In this document: in pieces, positions 10,759 through 19,921 of the stretch | Layout: every line of letters starts with the position of its first letter | Numbering within the stretch: the stretch's first letter is position 1 | IMG/VR virus record: IMGVR_UViG_3300008218_000077 | Location: 1 to 20,309 of that record | Direction: 5' to 3' (one strand) | Source: a virus | Length of the DNA: 20,309 nt | Position numbers and translations under genes: made by a program | The notes under the pieces: model-generated | Database searches by the model: none | What the model was told of the DNA's origin: nothing | What the model saw: the letters and a program-made list of their open reading frames with translations, nothing else

Positions 10759-12596
10759 TGACTAATAATGTGGGGAGAGCGGCGGAAATCATAGCGATGG
10801 TGGACCAGAAGGAACTGGATTCCTCCCGGTTGCACGAACGCATGGACGAGGATTACGGTCTCTGGAGGCTGGACAGCTTCAGCCACGACCAGCTTACCGG
10901 ATATCAGAAGTACACCAGCAACGACCCCCGTACCCTGGGCAGGAAGGGCGTAAGCCTCCTGTCAGGGGCCTCTATGACGGTACGTGTCCTTCAGGGGAAT
11001 GACGATAGAGGAGACCGGGAGCAGGACAACCGCAAGGAACAGTTCATAAGGGGTAACTTCCGGGCCAATGACGAACGTCTGGTCATGGCGGGAGGCATCC
11101 CTCTCCGTAGTTTCATCTCCTGGTGCGTCATGGTACGGGGATACACCACCGGGCGTTGCCTTCTGAACAAACGGGATAACCGGGCGTGGGCCGACGCCAC
11201 CCCGTGGGACCCCAGAGAGGTCACATGGGAGTTCGGACATGATGGGTTGATGTGGATTTGCCACAAGACGGTGATATGTCCCGCAGCCATACGTTCGGAG
11301 TATCGCAAGGAATTTGAAGGGAACGACTCCGACGGCATAGTCAAATACGATTACTATGACCGGGAACGTAATATCGTTATAATCCCGGCGATACAGGAAG
11401 CCCCGGTGAAGAACGAACGCCACGGAATGGTGGACGGGTTCGGAGAACCAAGGGTCCCCGGCTGGGTAGTGGCCTCTTCGGCCCAACCGATGATAACCAC
11501 ACGTCCGGAGGGGAGCCACACCACGGACGTATCCGCCCTTACCGACGCCTGGACGGACTACGGGGAGTCCATCTACGCCGATAACAGACAGCTTTATGCG
11601 GACGACAACTTCGTCATGTCCATAAGGAAGGAACTGGCCTACCGGAGCCTGAAACCCGTGTTCGGCATCCGTAGCCGGGACGGCGTGAAGCTGGTTGAGG
11701 GCGACCCTTTCCAGGCTGGAGCGGAGATTCCCCTGGCGGAAGGGGAGGAACTCATCGTCTACCCATTCCAGACCTCCGCACCGGACATCAACCCCATGCA
11801 ATCGGTTATAAGTGCGGAGAAACAGCGTGGTGGGTTCTCTTCCATCACCTTCGGGGACACCCCATTTGCCATATCGGGCTTCGCCATGCAGACCCTGAAG
11901 GCGGGAGACACGGCGGACAAGGTTGAGCCCTTCCTTCATAGTGAACAGACCGCTTTGAAGATGATAGCCAACGCCTGGTGCGACCACTTCCAGACCCGTG
12001 CCTTCCCACCGATACAGATAAGCGGTCAGGGGTCTAATAGACGGTGGTTCTCGGCCAATATCACACCGGAAGACCTCATGGACCTGGATGAACCCATCAT
12101 CCAACTGACCCCCATACTCCGGGAAGACGACGCCGCCAAGGCCCAACTGGCCCAGTTATACCGCCAGCCCGGCCCCGACGGCCTCCCACTCCGTTCCCTC
12201 CATTCGGTGCTGGAGAACGTACTCCAGGTCGAGGACTCGGACATGGAAGTGGATATGATGTTCCAGGAGATTGGGCGGACGGCCCACCCGTTAGCCCAAC
12301 TCCACACACTGGTAGAGGCCCTGAGCAAGCGGAACGACCCCAGGGCCCAGTATTACTTCGCCCAGTGGCAGCAGATGCTGCTGGCTTCCATGCAACAGGG
12401 CTTCTCTCCCTTCGCCATGCAACAGGGAGGCGGCAGTTCCCCGCAGGGTAACGGCCTGAGCCCTGAGACCATGCCCAATGCGGCCCAGGGAGCCCCGCCA
12501 CCGGGAGTAGTACCCCAGGCCGGTCCTAACGTACCGCCTGGAACTCCACGTCCGGGAGCCCAGAACGGCGCAGGCCCAGGGATTCCGGGGCTGTAG
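10758..12596 (+). CDS. Portal protein
   Basis: A 612-aa protein overlapping the terL stop (TGATG). Position directly after the large terminase and overall layout indicate the dodecameric portal through which DNA enters and leaves the head. It has a helical N-terminus (RLHERMDEDYGLWRL), a long mixed body with many Trp/Arg/Asp residues, a segment with FSSITFGDTPFAISGFAMQTLKAGDTADKVEPFLHSEQTALKMIANAW (split here only for description, about 365-415), and an acidic helical clip or stem-like part (about 440-560). The last 60 residues are Pro/Gly/Gln-rich (SPFAMQQGGGSSPQGN, APPPGVVPQAG). No single diagnostic motif is present, so the call rests on context and size. Large antisense frames here are shadows. 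Confidence 0.85.
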   Translation: MTNNVGRAAEIIAMVDQKELDSSRLHERMDEDYGLWRLDSFSHDQLTGYQKYTSNDPRTLGRKGVSLLSGASMTVRVLQGNDDRGDREQDNRKEQFIRGNFRANDERLVMAGGIPLRSFISWCVMVRGYTTGRCLLNKRDNRAWADATPWDPREVTWEFGHDGLMWICHKTVICPAAIRSEYRKEFEGNDSDGIVKYDYYDRERNIVIIPAIQEAPVKNERHGMVDGFGEPRVPGWVVASSAQPMITTRPEGSHTTDVSALTDAWTDYGESIYADNRQLYADDNFVMSIRKELAYRSLKPVFGIRSRDGVKLVEGDPFQAGAEIPLAEGEELIVYPFQTSAPDINPMQSVISAEKQRGGFSSITFGDTPFAISGFAMQTLKAGDTADKVEPFLHSEQTALKMIANAWCDHFQTRAFPPIQISGQGSNRRWFSANITPEDLMDLDEPIIQLTPILREDDAAKAQLAQLYRQPGPDGLPLRSLHSVLENVLQVEDSDMEVDMMFQEIGRTAHPLAQLHTLVEALSKRNDPRAQYYFAQWQQMLLASMQQGFSPFAMQQGGGSSPQGNGLSPETMPNAAQGAPPPGVVPQAGPNVPPGTPRPGAQNGAGPGIPGL

Positions 12597-12605
12597 AGGT
12601 AAGAT

Positions 12606-14321
12606 ATGGCACTTGCAGATGATTTTGCCCGCCAGTTTCCTACTGACTCTGGTTTAAATAGGGGACGGTTCTGGAGAGAAGCTGTCGAAGAAGGGTCTAT
12701 CTCCCGGACTAAGACGGCACGGGCCAGTGAGCAAGTAAGAGCCCCCGATGGCACTATTTATTGGGTGCATCCGGGGGAGGTTGGCAATCTAAAGGCCCAG
12801 GGCTGGACGCAATTAAGCACCGGGGTCACACCTGAAGGGGACCCTTACTCTGGCCCTCTGTCGTCATACGAGCGGGAGATGGAGGCACGGCAGCAAGCTA
12901 ACGATGCAGCACGTGCGGCTAGGAGAGAGGCTGAAAGTAAGGTAACAGGATTTGGAAGGACAGAAGCAGCGTATAGGCAGACCAGCCCCGGAGTAAAGAC
13001 GTATATAGATACAGACGGTAGTATTACTGGCGAGAAAGGTGCGAGATATACCGTTGACCTGGCGCAAAAGATTAGAGAGCAAGAACTTTATGGGGGCCTA
13101 ACCAAGGAGCGTTTTGAGGCGGCTCAGGCTTCAAGGGAAGCGGCAGAGGAACAGAGGCTCAAGGACGAAGCGAAGGACGAAGCGGCGGCCCAGCTACGCT
13201 TCCATATGGGTAATGCGGCCAATCGCCCCACCGATGCCATCTACGCCCAGTACCTGGCTGGCATCATGCTGGAAACAGAGGTAGAGGGGCACCTCCGTAC
13301 CGCCATCGAGGCCCGCCTGGAGAGGCTGGGCATCGCCACAGGGAAGGATGACCCTACCGTTCCTTCCCAGAAGCCGGGCGTACCCTTTGAGACCGGCGAT
13401 GTGGTCGTTGACCGTATGGTAGAGGCTGAACTTACGAGGCTACGCAACAAGTTCAGGAACTACATCCCGCAGCCGAACCAGGGCACAAACGAATCGGATA
13501 ACGTAAGAAACAAAGCCGGTTATAAGGCATGGCAAGACCGACTAAAGACCGGCTTCCATAAACCAGCCCCGGTAGTCACTACAAAGGTAGACACTAAAGA
13601 CGGCACCACTACAGACGGCACAGTAGTCACTACAGATGCCGTCGTTGATGATAGGACTGACTTTGAGATACAGCAAGACCTCAATAAAGCCCGTCGTGAC
13701 AGTGAAGAAAGACGTATCGCCGCAGAGATAGACCCGTTTACGGGGACGCCCGGCCTTCCGGGAGGGGCTCCCGACCCTGGGGCACCCATAGGGCCAGGGG
13801 GGCTAGTCAGCCGCCAGCAACTGATAGAGGAGCAAAAGGACCCGGCCCTCTTCCTGCGGGGTTTGCAGGAAGCCACCGGAAGGGGCTTTGGAGAGTTCAT
13901 CCCGGTAGCCCAGCGGGCTATCAGCAGGGCCTTCTCCAGATTTGGGGACGTATCCCCCATAACCAATTACTTCCCGCAGCAGGAGAGAGGCGCATCTTGG
14001 CGTGATTATCTGAAGGGCCCTCAGCCTACAGCCGCCAATCTTCAAGCCTCTTTAGGTAATATCCTTGGTGATTTTGCAAACCGGCCCAGCAATCTTTCTC
14101 CCGCCTACGCCAAGTTCAGCACCACATTCGGTACCCCTGAGTCGGCCATCTCCGCCGCCGCCCAACCTTACCTAAGCAGGATAGCCCCCAGGTTGAGGGG
14201 TGCCGCTCAAACGGGTATATTTAATATGTTCGGCCCGCAGTTTGCGACCAGCCCGCAGCAGTACCAGACCCCTGAGCAGATATTCGGGGTGTTCAAAGAC
14301 TTCCAAAGTAAGGGATTTTAG
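12606..14321 (+). CDS. Virion-associated protein A with paralogous C-terminal domain (571 aa)
   Basis: ATG 12606 lies 9 bases after the portal stop with GAGGTAAGAT ahead. The N-terminus includes RAPDGTIYWVHPGEVGNLKAQGW, a short motif common in phage structural proteins. Residues about 85-200 are charged coiled-coil-like helix (EREMEARQQANDAARAARRE). A Thr/Asp-rich linker (VVTTKVDTKDGTTTDGT) and a Pro/Gly stretch (about 380-400) follow. The C-terminal 155 residues (from FLRGLQEATG, about 415) are clearly homologous to the next gene's C-terminal domain: FLRG..ATGR..G.F.P.AQRA, ITNYF/ITRGSYF, QPYL...APR and QTPEQI. It is probably a neck, tail or internal virion component; exact role unknown. Confidence 0.78.
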   Translation: MALADDFARQFPTDSGLNRGRFWREAVEEGSISRTKTARASEQVRAPDGTIYWVHPGEVGNLKAQGWTQLSTGVTPEGDPYSGPLSSYEREMEARQQANDAARAARREAESKVTGFGRTEAAYRQTSPGVKTYIDTDGSITGEKGARYTVDLAQKIREQELYGGLTKERFEAAQASREAAEEQRLKDEAKDEAAAQLRFHMGNAANRPTDAIYAQYLAGIMLETEVEGHLRTAIEARLERLGIATGKDDPTVPSQKPGVPFETGDVVVDRMVEAELTRLRNKFRNYIPQPNQGTNESDNVRNKAGYKAWQDRLKTGFHKPAPVVTTKVDTKDGTTTDGTVVTTDAVVDDRTDFEIQQDLNKARRDSEERRIAAEIDPFTGTPGLPGGAPDPGAPIGPGGLVSRQQLIEEQKDPALFLRGLQEATGRGFGEFIPVAQRAISRAFSRFGDVSPITNYFPQQERGASWRDYLKGPQPTAANLQASLGNILGDFANRPSNLSPAYAKFSTTFGTPESAISAAAQPYLSRIAPRLRGAAQTGIFNMFGPQFATSPQQYQTPEQIFGVFKDFQSKGF

Positions 14322-14330
14322 GAGTACGAC

Positions 14331-15185
14331 ATGGCAGACAGAACTAAGGCTGAGGTATTTACGGACTTGGTATCCCGTATCAGGGCTGGGCAGACCGACC
14401 TAGCAAACGATGACCAGCGCATAGCTTTCCTTGTTAAAGAATTAAATATGAGTACCACTGCTGCTACATCGTTTTACAACAATGTAGTGAGGCCATCGGT
14501 TGTTACTCAAGTCCCTACACCTATGCCTGGGGGCGTTTTAGACCCCAGCGGCGTTGATAGGAATATAGACTTTGGCAACCTGGGTGAGCGTTACCCAGAC
14601 AGTTTTGGTGTTTCAGAGCCCGGACTGCTTGGTGCCCAAACCGGCAGGGAGCAGTTCTTACGTGGGATTATGGGTGCTACAGGTCGCCCACTAGGCGGGT
14701 TTGCTCCCGCTGCTCAAAGAGCGTTGGGCACCGCTTTCGGGCAATTTCAGGATATAGACCCAATAACAAGGGGGTCCTATTTTGGTGGAGGCGGAGTGCC
14801 TGAGCGGGAAAGAGGGCTCCGCTTTCAAGATTTCCTGAGCGGCGGAGGTTCCGACGATGCTAGTTTACGGCAGAGTCTTGCTGGCCTCCTAGGGGGGTTC
14901 CAAGGTGGACAGGTGGAGCAAATGGCCGACTTTATGACCCGTTTCCCCACCGCCTCTAGTGCTGCTAGGGCAGGGATTCAACCTTATCTAACAGGTGTGG
15001 CTCCGAGGCAGCGGGAAACTATGGCTACCAATCTTCTTAACCTGATAGAGCCTCGACTCGCAACCCAAGCTGGTCAATTCCAGACTCCTGAACAGATTGC
15101 TGGGGTTCTTGCGGGCATACTAGAACGGATAGCAAACCCAGGAGCCCAAGCCTTTCAGAATGTAGGGGGGAATGTAACCCAGTAA
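14331..15185 (+). CDS. Virion-associated protein B, paralogue of protein A (284 aa)
   Basis: ATG 14331 has TAGGAGTACGAC ahead. A compact helical N-terminus (FTDLVSRIRAGQTDLANDDQR, VKELNMSTTAATSFYNNVV) precedes a Gly/Pro linker. The rest, from FLRGIMGATGRPLGGFAPAA at about 107, repeats the C-terminal domain of protein A with many identities, ending in FQTPEQIAGVLAGI. The DNA of the two copies has diverged, so the duplication is old rather than an assembly artefact. The next gene's ATG follows the stop directly. Function unknown; a structural multimer is likely. Confidence 0.78.
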   Translation: MADRTKAEVFTDLVSRIRAGQTDLANDDQRIAFLVKELNMSTTAATSFYNNVVRPSVVTQVPTPMPGGVLDPSGVDRNIDFGNLGERYPDSFGVSEPGLLGAQTGREQFLRGIMGATGRPLGGFAPAAQRALGTAFGQFQDIDPITRGSYFGGGGVPERERGLRFQDFLSGGGSDDASLRQSLAGLLGGFQGGQVEQMADFMTRFPTASSAARAGIQPYLTGVAPRQRETMATNLLNLIEPRLATQAGQFQTPEQIAGVLAGILERIANPGAQAFQNVGGNVTQ

Positions 15186-18100
15186 ATGGTTACCCTAAGC
15201 AAAGAGGAGCAAGCACGACTAGACGCTTTTAACGCTGAGTTTCCTGAGACAGGGGCAGTGGCGGAGGTAGGCTCCGCTCCTGTCCTGGACCCAGATGTCC
15301 AGAGGCGTTTAGATGCGTTTAATGCAGAGTTCCCCGAGGAGGTCTCCCCGCTTCCCTCCGGGGAGACCTCCGTTCCCACCCAGGACTTCAGTCAGGGAGA
15401 TATCGACTCCATCGCAGACGAGGACTTGCTGGCCTACGTGCAGAGGTTTAGTGATGCCCCGCCAACGGATGTCGCCGCCCAGCGGCAAGCAGCCGGTGAA
15501 ACCCGCTTAGGAGAGATAGGTGACGCTGCTAAACGCCTCCTATTCCCCTATCCTGACCGTCCCGGAGAACAGCGGTTCACCGCAGAAGGTGGCCCTGGAG
15601 GTTTTCGTGACATACTAACCGGTTATCAAGGCGTAGAAGAGATTGCCGGGGGGTTATTGGGGCCATTCGTCGCTGCCGCTGGTGCTGGGCAGATAGACCC
15701 TCTGGAGCAACGGGTAATCGGTGGTATTACTGGTGCTGAGTCAGGGGCACCTCCTCCAGAGTTTATCCCTGAACAGGTTGCCCAAGGTATAGAAAACATA
15801 TCAGGTGGTCGCCCGGTGGCAGAGTCATTAGGCGAGCATTTGGCCCAACCTGAAGGGATACGGATGGGCACGGAGTTCCTCACAAGTCCCTTTAACCTTC
15901 CCATAGGGGGAGGCTTTGCGGCTATAGGGCGTCTCATTGCTAAAGGGGGGAGGGCCCTAAAAGCCCCTACAACAGCTATACGTGCATCTAGGGGAGTGGG
16001 GCGTTTTGAGCCTTCGTTGATAGTAGTAGATGATGCCCACCCTACCGGACAACGCCTTGTATTCAAAAGTGAGAGAGACCTACGCCGTGGGTCACTTGAA
16101 TTAGGCCAACAGGATGTAACCGTTCTCCCTGCCGATGCCACCCCTTGGGATATTGAGCAGGCTGCGGCCCGACTACCGGGAGGCCCACCCCCTGTTACTA
16201 TGCGTGGCATCACCAGAGGCCCTGCCCAGCGTCAGGCACCCCAGGCTAATCTTAAAGACATCACTAGTGCTGAGAAAAAGATTGGGGTGCTACAGAGGAA
16301 GATTCAGACATTAACCGAATCTCTCCCTCCCGCCAACACTCCCTCCGGAATACGGGCAAGGAACGTAATTGGGCAGAAGATAGGCGGTTTCCAGCAAGAG
16401 ATTGATAACCTCAAAGCCAGTATAGGGGAAGCCCCCCAGTCAGTTACAGGCGACATCGAAGATATAGACATGATACGCCGAAGTATTCGAAGGCGTGAAT
16501 CTGAATTAGACAGACTCCGTAGAGAAGTACCCAAAAAGGCATCCCCTGATAGCCCTATCAATAAGAAGATAAGGGCTAAAGAGGCCCAACTAGAAGTATT
16601 AAGGAACAACTTCTCAGACCTTCAGGGCCCGGAGGACATTGGGTTGGAGGTCTCAGGTGTTATCCGTCAGGAGGCGGCTGGTCTTGGCCGAAAGAGGATA
16701 GGAGATGAACCGGTTAGGGGTACATTTGAATCGAAGGGCGTTTCCGACTTCTATGCCGCTGATACTCCAGCCAAGATGGGCAATCTAAAGGCCACAATAA
16801 GGGAAGAGGGCATTGAAACGGCAGTTGATGAACTGGACAGCCTCTCCAAACTAGACGAGGCTAAAGCCGTATACACCAAGCTAGATAATCCCCCTGGTGA
16901 GCCTCCAGTACGTACACCCGGTGTTCCTATGGGTGCCGGTATAACAGGACCACGAAGGTCTGTCGAGGCTCTTATCTCGGACATGGACCTTCCATCATGG
17001 GAGGCTCCCGCTCAGGGCGTGATGCGTAAATGGGAGGCTGCCAGAGGTGCTGAGGGTGCAGATACGGTGGCCTGGTTTGAGGAGGGGGAGTCCCTCACTA
17101 AGCGACTGGGTATCGTTTCTTTTGATGAAGACATGATGGACCCCGTGTTCAAAGTTCTTCACGGAGAGGCCCCTATAGAGTCGCTACCAGACAGTTTGCA
17201 AGAGTTTGCTAGATACGTGAAAGGGATGCAGCAGTTAGAAGAGAAGGAGATGCTGGAATTTCTCCAGGCTTCTCAAGCAACCTCTCCCAACTTCTTACAG
17301 ATTGATGCTGCTAACTTTGCTTCTAAGATGATGGCGCACCCTGACTACTTCCCCAGGGGTTGGAGTCAAGGAGAAGCCATTGCTGGAGTCGGGCGCAGAC
17401 CTTTGGGCTTAGGACGGTTGCCTCGTTATACTAAGGCTAGAGTGGACGCCTCTTACTCAGAACTTCGTCAGGCCGGTCTTACTCCCCGCTCTTGGAATCC
17501 GTTAGCTATGATGGCGGAACGGCGTGTCCACGGCATTGAGTATCGGGAAAACGTGGTTATGATGAACCGTCTCTATAAGGAAGGACTGGCTAAGAGTGCT
17601 GGGACTACCCCAGAGTTTGATATGACAGAGAAGGCCCTGAAGGGGTGGCGTGTCCCTGATATTGGCCCCCTATTTACTGGCCGTTCTGTTACAGATGAAG
17701 CAGGACAAACGGCTCTTCAGAGTCCTACTTATGTGCCCAATTACGTGGCGAACATCTTGGAGCAGGTTTACCATCCACCTCTAACTGGTACCATGCAACG
17801 AGTACGGTGGTTCACCAATGGTCTTAAAGGTGTGAAGTTAGCGGGGTCGCTATTCCAGCACGTTGATATTCTACAAAGGGCTATAGGGTCAGGGGCTACT
17901 CCAACTGGACTAAAGCGAGCGGCACCCCTTAGATATCCCTCCCTTTTGAAGGACGTGTTCACTACGCAATTCTCTCCAAGGTCCAGGAGCGGTCTTCGTA
18001 ATAAGATGCTCTCTAATGACCGGGTAAATAAAGACTTTGGGTTAACCTACCGGATGTTGGTTGAAGAGGGCTTGAACCTTCAAGCTGATACCTCCATCAT

Positions 18101-19259
18101 TCAGAGAGAGATGATTGACTTCCTGGACACTACCCCGAAGCGCATCCTGCCAGTCCAGAAACTCAAAGAACTGAACGACTGGTGGCAGAGCGGCTTATTC
18201 CAGGGTGTGTACCTGTCTGCCCAGAAGTGGTCCCTTGAAAATTTCATCATCCCCCAGGTACGGCGAACCCGACCTGGTGCCACTCCTCGGGCTATTGCTG
18301 CTGAAGCAGCCGAAGCTGCCAACCTCATCTTCAGCACCCCTGGCCGTTGGCAGTCCATGATAACAGACCCCACTATGCGGAAATATATGGAGAACTTCTT
18401 CTTCTCCATCAACGAGAATGAGTCTCTCCTGCGGTTAGGGGCCAGGGCTGTATCCACCAATCCACGGGCCGGTCTAGCCAGAGAGCAGGTTCTAGGAACT
18501 CTTACGGCTATGGTCGCTATCTCCAATGGCATTAACTACGCTGCGACAGGGGAGCCCCTGCCGTGGAAAGCCTACAACCCAGTTAACTTTGGGGACTCTT
18601 ACGCCTTCTTTGGATTTGGTTATGCCAATAAGTTCCTATCACCTCAATTCCCCGGACTTACTGGTAGTGCGGGCCAACCGATTCACATAGACATCATGGG
18701 ACAGATGGATACCCCATTCCGGGTTGCCGACCCGTTTGGGTTTATAAGTGCCCGTCTTAATGTCCCCTACCGTGTTGTTGCTGACCAGATTGTTGGAGAG
18801 ACCTTTTATGGGGAAAAATTAGACACCATACCCAAGAGGGCTTTCCACCTTGCTCAGAGTCTTGGCGGCCCTATTGGCGGAACCTCTGCTATGGGTGCGT
18901 TAATAGAGAGATTCCCCGCAGTACAGGAGTATGTGCCCAGGGGTGAGGTCAGGCTTGGATTTGCGGGCCAAATGGCCCAACTCAGCGGGATTAACTTCCG
19001 TTCAGCTACCACTGATGAAGCAATCAGAGGGTATTACCCTAACTTTGACAGACTGCCAGAGGCAAACCCAGCCGGTGTAGAGGGCTTATCGAAGGCCAGC
19101 CTCCGCAACCGGATGAGTAAGGTACTAAAGGGCACCGTTCAGTCCGACCCCTACTTCCCCGGTTTGGTGTTTAAGGAGGACAGGGCGGAGTTTGTTCAGA
19201 AACAAGCATCAGAACGTCAGATGGAACTATGGCGTCAGATTACGGAGGGTATGCGTTAA
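15186..19259 (+). CDS. Large internal-virion / ejection-type protein (1357 aa)
   Basis: The longest gene. It begins with two copies of RLDAFNAEFP (residues 11-20 and 41-50). Residues about 145-265 are Gly/Ala-rich (GGLLGPFVAAAGAGQ, GGGFAAIGRLIAKGG), possibly membrane-active. Residues about 355-480 form a charged coiled coil (RRSIRRRESELDRLRREV, KKIRAKEAQLEVLRNN). Then come YFPRGW (about 725), a LTPRSWNPLAMMAERR segment, and a C-terminal third resembling the conserved end of large polyvalent phage proteins (AAEAANLIFSTPGRWQSM, YMENFFFSINENESLLRLG, INYAATGEPLPWKAYNP, VADPFGFISARLNVPYRV). I infer a protein carried in the virion and delivered with DNA. No lysozyme or polymerase motif was found. 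The ATG adjoins the previous stop, and its ribosome binding site (GGGGGGAA) is distant, suggesting coupling. Confidence 0.75.
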   Translation: MVTLSKEEQARLDAFNAEFPETGAVAEVGSAPVLDPDVQRRLDAFNAEFPEEVSPLPSGETSVPTQDFSQGDIDSIADEDLLAYVQRFSDAPPTDVAAQRQAAGETRLGEIGDAAKRLLFPYPDRPGEQRFTAEGGPGGFRDILTGYQGVEEIAGGLLGPFVAAAGAGQIDPLEQRVIGGITGAESGAPPPEFIPEQVAQGIENISGGRPVAESLGEHLAQPEGIRMGTEFLTSPFNLPIGGGFAAIGRLIAKGGRALKAPTTAIRASRGVGRFEPSLIVVDDAHPTGQRLVFKSERDLRRGSLELGQQDVTVLPADATPWDIEQAAARLPGGPPPVTMRGITRGPAQRQAPQANLKDITSAEKKIGVLQRKIQTLTESLPPANTPSGIRARNVIGQKIGGFQQEIDNLKASIGEAPQSVTGDIEDIDMIRRSIRRRESELDRLRREVPKKASPDSPINKKIRAKEAQLEVLRNNFSDLQGPEDIGLEVSGVIRQEAAGLGRKRIGDEPVRGTFESKGVSDFYAADTPAKMGNLKATIREEGIETAVDELDSLSKLDEAKAVYTKLDNPPGEPPVRTPGVPMGAGITGPRRSVEALISDMDLPSWEAPAQGVMRKWEAARGAEGADTVAWFEEGESLTKRLGIVSFDEDMMDPVFKVLHGEAPIESLPDSLQEFARYVKGMQQLEEKEMLEFLQASQATSPNFLQIDAANFASKMMAHPDYFPRGWSQGEAIAGVGRRPLGLGRLPRYTKARVDASYSELRQAGLTPRSWNPLAMMAERRVHGIEYRENVVMMNRLYKEGLAKSAGTTPEFDMTEKALKGWRVPDIGPLFTGRSVTDEAGQTALQSPTYVPNYVANILEQVYHPPLTGTMQRVRWFTNGLKGVKLAGSLFQHVDILQRAIGSGATPTGLKRAAPLRYPSLLKDVFTTQFSPRSRSGLRNKMLSNDRVNKDFGLTYRMLVEEGLNLQADTSIIQREMIDFLDTTPKRILPVQKLKELNDWWQSGLFQGVYLSAQKWSLENFIIPQVRRTRPGATPRAIAAEAAEAANLIFSTPGRWQSMITDPTMRKYMENFFFSINENESLLRLGARAVSTNPRAGLAREQVLGTLTAMVAISNGINYAATGEPLPWKAYNPVNFGDSYAFFGFGYANKFLSPQFPGLTGSAGQPIHIDIMGQMDTPFRVADPFGFISARLNVPYRVVADQIVGETFYGEKLDTIPKRAFHLAQSLGGPIGGTSAMGALIERFPAVQEYVPRGEVRLGFAGQMAQLSGINFRSATTDEAIRGYYPNFDRLPEANPAGVEGLSKASLRNRMSKVLKGTVQSDPYFPGLVFKEDRAEFVQKQASERQMELWRQITEGMR

Positions 19260-19261
19260 CC

Positions 19262-19660
19262 ATGACAACTTTCGGCAACACATTCAATCAGTTCGCCCCC
19301 GGCAACTTCCAATCGGAGATGTTCGGCCAGCAGGTCTCGCCGGTCTCCCAGTTGCCCAACCAGATATACGGCGGGATACTGGATGAGGAGCCCAGGATAC
19401 CCTTCTTCGGGGCACTCCAGCGGGCTAACCTGCCCTCCAACCAGAGGGCCTTCTACCAGGGCCAGTTCAGCGATATATTCCAGCAGTACCAGGGCCTGCT
19501 TGACCAGTACATACGGGCCGGGTTGGAGCCCAACCTGCGCTTCGCTGACTTTGTGGGGAACTACGACTTCCCCAGTTCGTTCCGCAATCTCCCTATAGGG
19601 CAGCGGCAGGGTATCCAGGGAACCGCTAACTTCGCTCCGCCCACTATGTTCTTGAGGTAG
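19262..19660 (+). CDS. Small virion protein, possible third relative of the A/B domain (132 aa)
   Basis: I choose ATG 19262 (MTTFGNTFNQFAPGNF), 2 bases after the previous stop, with ACGGAGGG about 12 bases upstream; a frame from 19229 would overlap the large gene by 31 bases and is less likely. The protein is Phe/Gln/Asn-rich. Its central part (FFGALQRANLPSNQRAFYQG, FSDIFQQYQGLLDQYI, LRFADFVGNYDF) recalls the FLRG.....RAF..F.....RFQDFL plan of proteins A and B. It is probably structural; the homology is suggestive only. Confidence 0.72.
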   Translation: MTTFGNTFNQFAPGNFQSEMFGQQVSPVSQLPNQIYGGILDEEPRIPFFGALQRANLPSNQRAFYQGQFSDIFQQYQGLLDQYIRAGLEPNLRFADFVGNYDFPSSFRNLPIGQRQGIQGTANFAPPTMFLR

Positions 19661-19663
19661 AGT

Positions 19664-19837
19664 ATGCTGAAGGTAGATAGCCCTTCCATAGTAGATATAC
19701 CACCCGCTCTATATGAGGCTATCCGGGGGTTCTTGCATAGCGAGAAACACGGGAACATCACCTTGAATGTGAAGCAGGGTAAGATAATCTCATGGGCTAT
19801 CACAGAAGTAGGTAGGATTGACAAGACCAACTACTAA
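19664..19837 (+). CDS. DUF2292-like small protein (57 aa)
   Basis: The frame MLKVDSPSIVDIPPALYEAI begins at ATG 19664 with TTGAGGTAGAGT upstream, 3 bases after the previous stop, and ends at TAA 19837. The second half (HGNITLNVKQGKIISWAITE) matches the usual pattern of DUF2292/YezG-type small proteins, GxxxLxVxxGKIxxxxxxE, which often lie in phage structural operons or next to sporulation genes. The fold is a short helix followed by a beta hairpin. Function is unknown. Its 3' end contains the TTGACA of a candidate promoter. Confidence 0.72.
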   Translation: MLKVDSPSIVDIPPALYEAIRGFLHSEKHGNITLNVKQGKIISWAITEVGRIDKTNY

Positions 19838-19847
19838 CTCGTAGTAT
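19818..19847 (+). promoter_or_regulatory. Candidate promoter upstream of the scaffold-like gene
   Basis: TTGACA (19818-19823, 6/6) is followed by an 18-bp spacer and TAGTAT (19842-19847, 4/6). The expected start is about 19854, so an RNA from here would meet the terminator within 60 bases. The weak -10 keeps confidence moderate. Confidence 0.42.
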
Positions 19848-19871
19848 ATTGCGGAGAAGGGTAGCCTTCAC

Positions 19872-19912
19872 GAAGGTCCCAGTGCAGTATTGTGCTGGGG
19901 CCTTCTTTTTTT
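19872..19912 (+). terminator. Intrinsic terminator with attenuator-like context
   Basis: GAAGGTCCCAGTGCA (19872-19886) pairs with TGTGCTGGGGCCTTC (19891-19905) over 15 positions with three G-U pairs around a GTAT loop, followed by seven T (19906-19912). Upstream GAAGG (19856-19860) and CCTTC (19865-19869) form a second small hairpin, and CCTT can alternatively pair with AAGG of the terminator arm. GGGAG of the next gene follows at once, so partial read-through or regulated antitermination is likely. Confidence 0.88.
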
Positions 19913-19921
19913 GGGAGTAGT

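Noticed and set aside
10962-12146. 394-aa minus-strand open frame opposite the portal gene
   Set aside because: It is a shadow of the portal reading frame, with no ribosome binding site and composition typical of antisense translation (Gly/Val/Arg-rich, no domain).
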